Source: Burkholderia gladioli | Lineage (GTDB): Bacteria > Pseudomonadota > Gammaproteobacteria > Burkholderiales > Burkholderiaceae | Assembly: GCF_000959725.1 (NCBI RefSeq) | Contig: NZ_CP009323.1 | Location: 124,001 to 188,000 of the forward strand | Length of the DNA: 64,000 nucleotides | Direction: 5' to 3' | Shown: positions 60,188-64,000 of the stretch, piece by piece | Numbering within the stretch: position 1 is the first letter of the stretch | How the letters are laid out: the number at the start of each line of letters is the position of its first letter | The notes under the pieces: generated by a model | Told to the model about the DNA's origin: nothing | Database searches by the model: none | What the model saw: only the letters and a program-made list of their open reading frames with translations | Translations under genes and position numbers: made by a program

Positions 60188-61267
60188 ATGAAGGCAGCCG
60201 TACTCGAGTCTTTTGGGAAACCGCTTACAGTCACGACGGCACCGGTACCGGCAATCGGCACGGGAGAGGTACTTGTCGAGGTGGTCGCCGCGCCGATCCT
60301 GTCTTACGCGAATGAAGTCTTCAGCGGCGCGCGAAAATATTTGCTCCCGACGCCCGTGATCCCCGGTTGCGGCGCGATCGGCCGCGTCCGCGAAACAGGA
60401 CCCGACGCGACCCGGCTCAAACCAGGTGACTGGGTGTTCTGCGATCCCACCGTCCGTTCGAGAGACGATGCGTTGATGCCCGACATCGTTCTCCAGGGCT
60501 GGAGCGCGCGCGGAGAGGGTGGCCAGGCGCTTCAGAAATTTCACCGGGATGGTGGATTCGCCGAGTGTATCCGCGTGCCAACGGAGAATGCGATCCGGAT
60601 CGGCGATATCGATCCTGCGGAGGCAGGTCGCTGGTGTGCGCTCAATACCTTGCTCATCGCCTATGGCGGCCTCCTGGCGATGGACTTGAAGGCCGGGGAA
60701 ACGCTGCTCGTGAGTGGGGCGACGGGAAATTTCGGCAGTGCCTCGGTGTTGACCGCACTGGCAATGGGTGCGCGCCAAGTGATTGCACCGGGCAGGAACG
60801 AAGCCGTGCTCGCGGATTTGAAATGCCGCTTCGGGCCACGTGTCGTACCCGTCCGACTTTCAGGCAATGAAGCGCGGGACATCGCGTCGATACAGGCTGC
60901 GGCAGGCGCCCCAATCGATGCCGTCCTGGATTTTCTGCCGCCCTCGGCGGACGCCGCTGTCGCGCGAACAGCCATCATGACCGTACGTCCGTACGGGCGC
61001 GCCGTCTTGATGGGCGGAGTCGGCATGCTGGGCGGGAACGACCTTGCCCTTCCCTATCCATGGATCATGCGCAACCTCATCACGATAAAAGGGCAATGGA
61101 TGTATGAACCCGAGGCCGTGCAAACGATGGTGGGCATGGTGCGCGGAGGCCAGCTCGATCTCGATCATTTTGCGGTGGAAGAATTCGCGATCGATCAGGT
61201 TAACGAAGCGATTTCACACGCCGCTGCGAATAGTGGCCCGTTCAGGTTGACCGTGGTTCGTCCCTAA
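60188..61267 (+). CDS. Medium-chain dehydrogenase/reductase (zinc-less, quinone-oxidoreductase-like)
   Basis: A 359-residue MDR-family oxidoreductase. The N-terminal GroES-like domain has PVIPGCGAIGRV where zinc enzymes have GHE, and the catalytic zinc ligands are absent. The Rossmann domain has LVSGATGNFGSASVLTALAMGA. The start at 60188 follows AAAGGAGAGCC. It probably reduces an alpha,beta-unsaturated carbonyl or quinone with NAD(P)H. It is divergent from the XRE/MmyB-type gene with two palindromes between them. Confidence 0.88.
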   Translation: MKAAVLESFGKPLTVTTAPVPAIGTGEVLVEVVAAPILSYANEVFSGARKYLLPTPVIPGCGAIGRVRETGPDATRLKPGDWVFCDPTVRSRDDALMPDIVLQGWSARGEGGQALQKFHRDGGFAECIRVPTENAIRIGDIDPAEAGRWCALNTLLIAYGGLLAMDLKAGETLLVSGATGNFGSASVLTALAMGARQVIAPGRNEAVLADLKCRFGPRVVPVRLSGNEARDIASIQAAAGAPIDAVLDFLPPSADAAVARTAIMTVRPYGRAVLMGGVGMLGGNDLALPYPWIMRNLITIKGQWMYEPEAVQTMVGMVRGGQLDLDHFAVEEFAIDQVNEAISHAAANSGPFRLTVVRP

Positions 61268-61331
61268 AAGGGAGCCGGTCGCGATGATCGGCGCGAGACC
61301 ACGGTGTCGGCCATGCTCCCCTCGGCGTGCG

Positions 61332-61500
61332 ATCACGTCCACTGCAGCTCCACGTCATCGCGCACCGATTCCGCGCGCACGCACATCTCGGCGAACCCAC
61401 GAGCGAGATGTGCGAACGGTTGCACCGAGCGCTTGATGTCCTCTACGCTCGACGCGGCCGATCGCATCTGCTGCGTGAGCGTGGCGATCTGTACCGCCGG
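61332..61500 (-). repeat. Copy 1 of a duplicated segment flanking the IS and GNAT pseudogene
   Basis: This segment is highly similar to 63468-63598 in the same orientation, except for an internal stretch of about 33 bases absent from the other copy. The two copies bracket the IS5-like element and the broken acetyltransferase gene. Confidence 0.75.
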
Positions 61501-61524
61501 CCACTCCTGCTTCTCGTCATCCAT
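61333..61524 (-). CDS. Small hypothetical protein, paralogue of a fragment at 63468
   Basis: A 63-residue frame starting MDDEKQEWPAVQ, with a very strong ribosome site (GAGGAGG before the start). It sits directly after a terminator-like hairpin of the same strand. The protein is helical and charged (ATLTQQMRS, SVQPFAHLARGFAEM). I do not recognise a family. Its DNA is repeated at 63468-63598, with an 11-codon difference and with a sense codon at the place of this stop (TGA against CGG), so either copy may be a fragment. Confidence 0.5.
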   Translation of the reverse strand: MDDEKQEWPAVQIATLTQQMRSAASSVEDIKRSVQPFAHLARGFAEMCVRAESVRDDVELQWT

Positions 61525-61535
61525 TCCTCCTCGCT

Positions 61536-61572
61536 TAAAAAAGAAAGGCCGCTCCGGTTATCGTGAGCGGCC
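61536..61572 (-). terminator. Terminator-like hairpin before the 63-residue gene
   Basis: On the minus strand GGCCGCTC/GAGCGGCC arms are followed by TTTCTTTTTT. No intact gene lies upstream of it on that strand: the IS begins only about 60 bases away. It therefore probably belonged to a gene displaced or destroyed near the IS insertion. Confidence 0.65.
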
Positions 61573-61633
61573 TGCCCGACATTGCCATTCCACTTTCTGT
61601 AGACCGGACACTCGCCAGTGTCATCGTCCCTTA

Positions 61634-62546
61634 GAGACGGTTTCAAAAAGGGCCCGAGGGGCTGTTAACTTTCGCGGCGAGCTGTTAACCTCAGGCATCG
61701 GAACAACCGAGACGAGGAGATGGGCAAGCCAATCATCGACGACGAGTTGTGGACACTGATCGAGCCGTTACTGCCGCCATCCAAGCCACGGCGCAAGAAG
61801 AACCCGGGCCGCCTGCCGGTTTCGAATCGCGCCGCGCTGACCGGCATCTTGTTCGTTCTCAAGACCGGACTGCGCTGGCGCGATCTGCCTGCCGAGATGG
61901 GTTGCGGCTCGGGCGTGACATGTTGGCGACGGCTACGCGATTGGCAGGCTGCCGGTGTGTGGGACCGTTTGCACGAGCTGCTGCTCGCGAAGCTGCGCGC
62001 AGCAGACCAAATCGACTTCTCGCGAGCCGCTGTCGATTCATCATCGATTCGCGCAGTTGGGGCGGGCCAAAAACTGGGCCAAACCCAACCGATCGCGCGC
62101 GACCCGGTTCCAAGCACCACATCGTCACCGACGCCAACGGCACGCCGCTTGCCGCGATCCTGACCGGCGCGAACGTCAACGATGTCACGCAATTGCTGCC
62201 GCTGATTGACGCGATTGCGCCGATTCGCGGACTGCGAGGCCACCCGCTGCAAAGACCGCGTGTGGTCTACGCCGATCGAGGATACGACTCCGAGCGACAT
62301 CGACGAGCGTTGCGCAATCGCGGTATTGAGCCGGTGATCGCCAGGCGCCGTACCGAACACGGCAGCGGCCTTGGCAAATATCGCTGGGTCGTTGAACGCA
62401 CGCATGCTTGGCTGCATCACTTCCGTCGCCTCCGTATTCGTTTCGAGCGACGTGCGGACATTCACGGCGCGTTCCTCAAACTCGGTTGCTGCCTGATCTG
62501 CTGGAATACCCTTCGGCGCGTCGAGCAGCCTTTATGAAACCGTCTC
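61634..62546 (+). mobile_element. IS5-family insertion sequence (IS427-like group)
   Basis: 913 bases bounded by perfect 12-base inverted repeats GAGACGGTTTCA (61634-61645) and TGAAACCGTCTC (62535-62546). A direct repeat TTA lies on both sides (61631-61633 and 62547-62549), consistent with a TNA target duplication. The two-frame transposase ends inside the right repeat. Nothing looks degraded, so the copy may be active. Confidence 0.92.
61720..62537 (+). CDS. IS5-family transposase made by -1 frameshifting (OrfA/OrfB)
   Basis: The first frame (61720-62163) has the IS5 N-terminal domain (DDELWTLIEPLLPP, TGLRWRDLPAEMG) and the first catalytic Asp in AVDSSSIRA. The second frame (about 62060-62537) has the second Asp in VVYADRGYDS and the Glu in WVVERTHAWL. 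They join through a -1 shift at the run CCAAAAAC (62067-62074), after which the product reads TGPNPTDRARPGSKHH. Translation starts after GAGGAG. The DDE triad is complete across the fused product of about 270 residues. Confidence 0.88.
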
Positions 62547-62589
62547 TTAGAAGAGATGGATGCTTCGGCTGGATAGTGCATGACTAGCG

Positions 62590-63131
62590 TTATCCGTGCC
62601 ATTCCCTGCTGAGCATCGCGTACCGATGCTCGTCATGCCACACACCGTGTACAAGCATGCTTTCGCGCGTCGTCCCTTCACGACGCATGCCCAAACGCTC
62701 CATCAAGCGGATGGATTCAGTATTTTGTGTACTTGCGTTCGAGGTGATGCGATGCAAGCGACGCTCTCTCTGAAAGCGAACTCGATTAGCCATTTTGCCG
62801 CTTCGGTCGCATAACCTTGACCACAAAAAGCCCGATTTAGCGACCAACCGATATCACAAGTCTGCTTGCTGCCAGATTCGATATACATTCCGACCTCTCC
62901 GATCATGCCCCTGCTCTCCCTCAGTTCCATGGCGAACATGAGCCAGCAATTGTCGGCATCAGGGGTAAGCTCGGCCTGTTTCGCCAGAAACGTCAGCGCC
63001 TCGGCATGAGGCATCCGCTCAATCGGCTGCAGGCGCATGTTCTCATGGGCGTTCCGATAGGCTAAAAAAGCATGCAGGTCTTCTTGGCTTGGCCGGCGAA
63101 TGACAAGCCGATCTGTGTACACAGGATTCAT
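62590..63131 (-). pseudogene. RimJ/RimL-type GNAT acetyltransferase, frameshifted
   Basis: The start at 63131 (MNPVYTDRLVIRRPSQEDL) leads through most of the GNAT domain (GEVGMYIESGSKQTCDIGWSLN, GQGYATEAAKWLIEFAF in parts). The natural C-terminus (LHRITSNASTQNTESIRLMERLG in parts) continues in another frame. The break is at a CTCTCTCT run on the plus strand (62764-62771). With one CT unit fewer, the frames join as FAFRERRLHRI, the expected family sequence. The change is thus a 2-base expansion: a recent mutation, a phase-variable tract or an assembly error. Confidence 0.82.
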
Positions 63132-63822
63132 CTTTTCTTGATTTGATTTTGGATTGCTTTCATCCGTACTGCGATGCCTGGCGCTAACCGTTGCTACAGG
63201 CTCCAGAACTGTGACAGGGCCGACCAGGCCGGGCTGTCGATTGTCGACCATTCCCGGGCGACTGTCGAATGTCTCGAGGTAGCCGTCACCAGCGTGCGTA
63301 CCTCGCCGCTCGTCGGTTTGACATCCAGTCCGACGAGAACGTGGCTGCTTTTCTCAGAATCGAAGCGTACGCGCCGAATTTCCACGAGAAGCCGGCGACA
63401 CGAGCTTGGCTGACCCAGCCCGGCCGCTCGGCCGACGAACGATTCCGCGATCACGCTCCTCGGCTTGCGACCGCGTCCACAGCAGCCTCACGTCCTCGCG
63501 TACCGATTCCGAGCGCACGCGCATCTCGGCGAATCCGCGATCGAGATCCGCGAACGGCTGCACCGATCGCATCTGCTGCGTGAGCGTGGCGGTCTGTATC
63601 GCCTTTTCGGCGGACAGATCGGCCCGGCCGCGCATCGTCAGGCGGCTCGTCGACGTGTGCCGGGTATGCGTTTCCGGCACCGACGTAGCCGCCGCCTCGA
63701 GGCAGCACGATCAACTCGCCAACGCTCTCACTCACCCCCGCCACCCGGCCAAAAGACCAACTCCGCGCCCCTTCCCCGGCCCACTGGTAAACTCCCCCGC
63801 TAAAGCAACTTCTCCCGGCCAA
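63132..63822. other. Degraded stretch between the GNAT pseudogene and mutS
   Basis: About 690 bases without a convincing intact gene. On the minus strand, 63194-63454 is an 86-codon open frame with a plausible folded-protein composition (LLVEIRRVRFDSEKSSHVLVG) but no good start. It overlaps the region just downstream of the second copy of the small-gene repeat. Probably remnants of small accessory genes. The mutS promoter lies at the right end. Confidence 0.4.
63468..63598 (-). repeat. Copy 2 of the duplicated small-gene segment
   Basis: Same orientation as and highly similar to 61332-61500. It encodes ATLTQQMRS-VQPFADLDRGFAEMRVRSE in a frame open from 63680 to 63354, without the stop found in copy 1 and lacking the 11 codons present there. 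No clear ribosome site was seen. Confidence 0.7.
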
Positions 63823-63894
63823 ATGAGCACGCAATCCACCGACGTCACGACCAACCACACGCCCATGATGCAGCAGTATCAGTGCATTATTTGA
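63823..63894 (+). pseudogene. mutS: mutS, 5' end only, interrupted by unrelated DNA
   Basis: The ATG at 63823 opens MSTQSTDV..., followed by HTPMMQQY (residues 12-19), the strongly conserved N-terminus of beta-proteobacterial MutS, the mismatch-recognition ATPase. In intact MutS the next residues are of the LRIK(A/S) type; here the reading becomes QCII and stops at 63892. The junction is at about 63880. A promoter-like TGGTAAACT lies 30 bases upstream (63785-63793), so the start seems functional and only the body has been separated. The rest of mutS is not in the window and may lie beyond the inserted DNA. Confidence 0.8.
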
Positions 63895-64000
63895 CAAGGC
63901 CCTGCACACAAACCTACGCCGAGACCTACGCCAGCCCTTTCCACGACGGGCCGTTATAGACTCCATTGCAGTCATTTGGATTTCGGTTGTCGACGTCTGC
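63881..64000. mobile_element. Probable left end of an element inserted in mutS
   Basis: The DNA after the mutS break is unrelated to mutS and runs to the window edge. Minus-strand reading frames enter from the right edge and stop inside (for example one ending at about 63926), so a gene of the element may read towards the junction, as integrases often do. No integrase motif is visible in the 120 bases available. The assignment rests on the clean break in mutS. Confidence 0.45.

Overview
The window looks like chromosome of a Burkholderia species. The base composition is very GC-rich, coding is dense, and the housekeeping proteins (CysS, LpxH, CysE, TrmJ, SuhB) are of beta-proteobacterial type. 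The pectin/uronate genes would suit a plant-associated member of the gladioli/glumae/plantarii group, but the sequence alone does not prove the species.

Layout. 1-7532 is a conserved housekeeping block: the start of a probable DNA glycosylase gene, cysS, a TPR protein, two cyclophilins, lpxH, cysE, trmJ and suhB. 7811-17575 is a compact operon for biuret-type nitrogen compounds: allophanate hydrolase (atzF), a BMP-type ABC importer, two cysteine hydrolases (biuret hydrolase and a probable triuret hydrolase), an AtzH-like protein and a GntR regulator. 17652-22312 holds a HAD phosphatase and the kdgT / kduI-kduD-kdgR unit for 2-keto-3-deoxygluconate metabolism. 22355-25594 holds a LysR regulator, an exported Asp-nucleophile alpha/beta hydrolase with an extra C-terminal domain, and a LysE-type exporter.

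25982-38434 is an amide-nitrogen system. One leftward operon, urtABCDE-fmdA-fmdB-amiE, encodes an ABC importer, formamidase and aliphatic amidase. Divergent from it are a histidine kinase whose sensor is a whole NCS1 permease joined to a cysteine cluster, and a REC/HTH response regulator. 38482-43842 carries a TetR regulator, a type II NADH dehydrogenase, GNAT acetyltransferases and LysR regulators. 44112-50064 is a second unusual operon: pxpA, a one-domain BCCP, a biotin carboxylase, pxpB, pxpC and an NCS1 permease. Its parts make a split urea-carboxylase-like enzyme paired with a LamB/YcsF hydrolase.

50067-63880 becomes progressively more accessory: an FAD oxidoreductase, small orphan proteins, PsiE- and YfdX-family proteins, AraC/GST/SDR/MDR genes with their regulators, an intact IS5-family element, a frameshifted acetyltransferase and a duplicated small-gene fragment. 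At 63823 mutS starts, but it is cut after about 19 codons (HTPMMQQY) by unrelated DNA that runs off the right edge, so the window probably ends inside an element inserted in mutS.

Nitrogen scavenging is the main theme. Three separate clusters (biuret, short amides/urea, and lactam/amide carboxylation) each combine a transporter, hydrolases and a dedicated regulator. No tRNA, rRNA or CRISPR array was seen.
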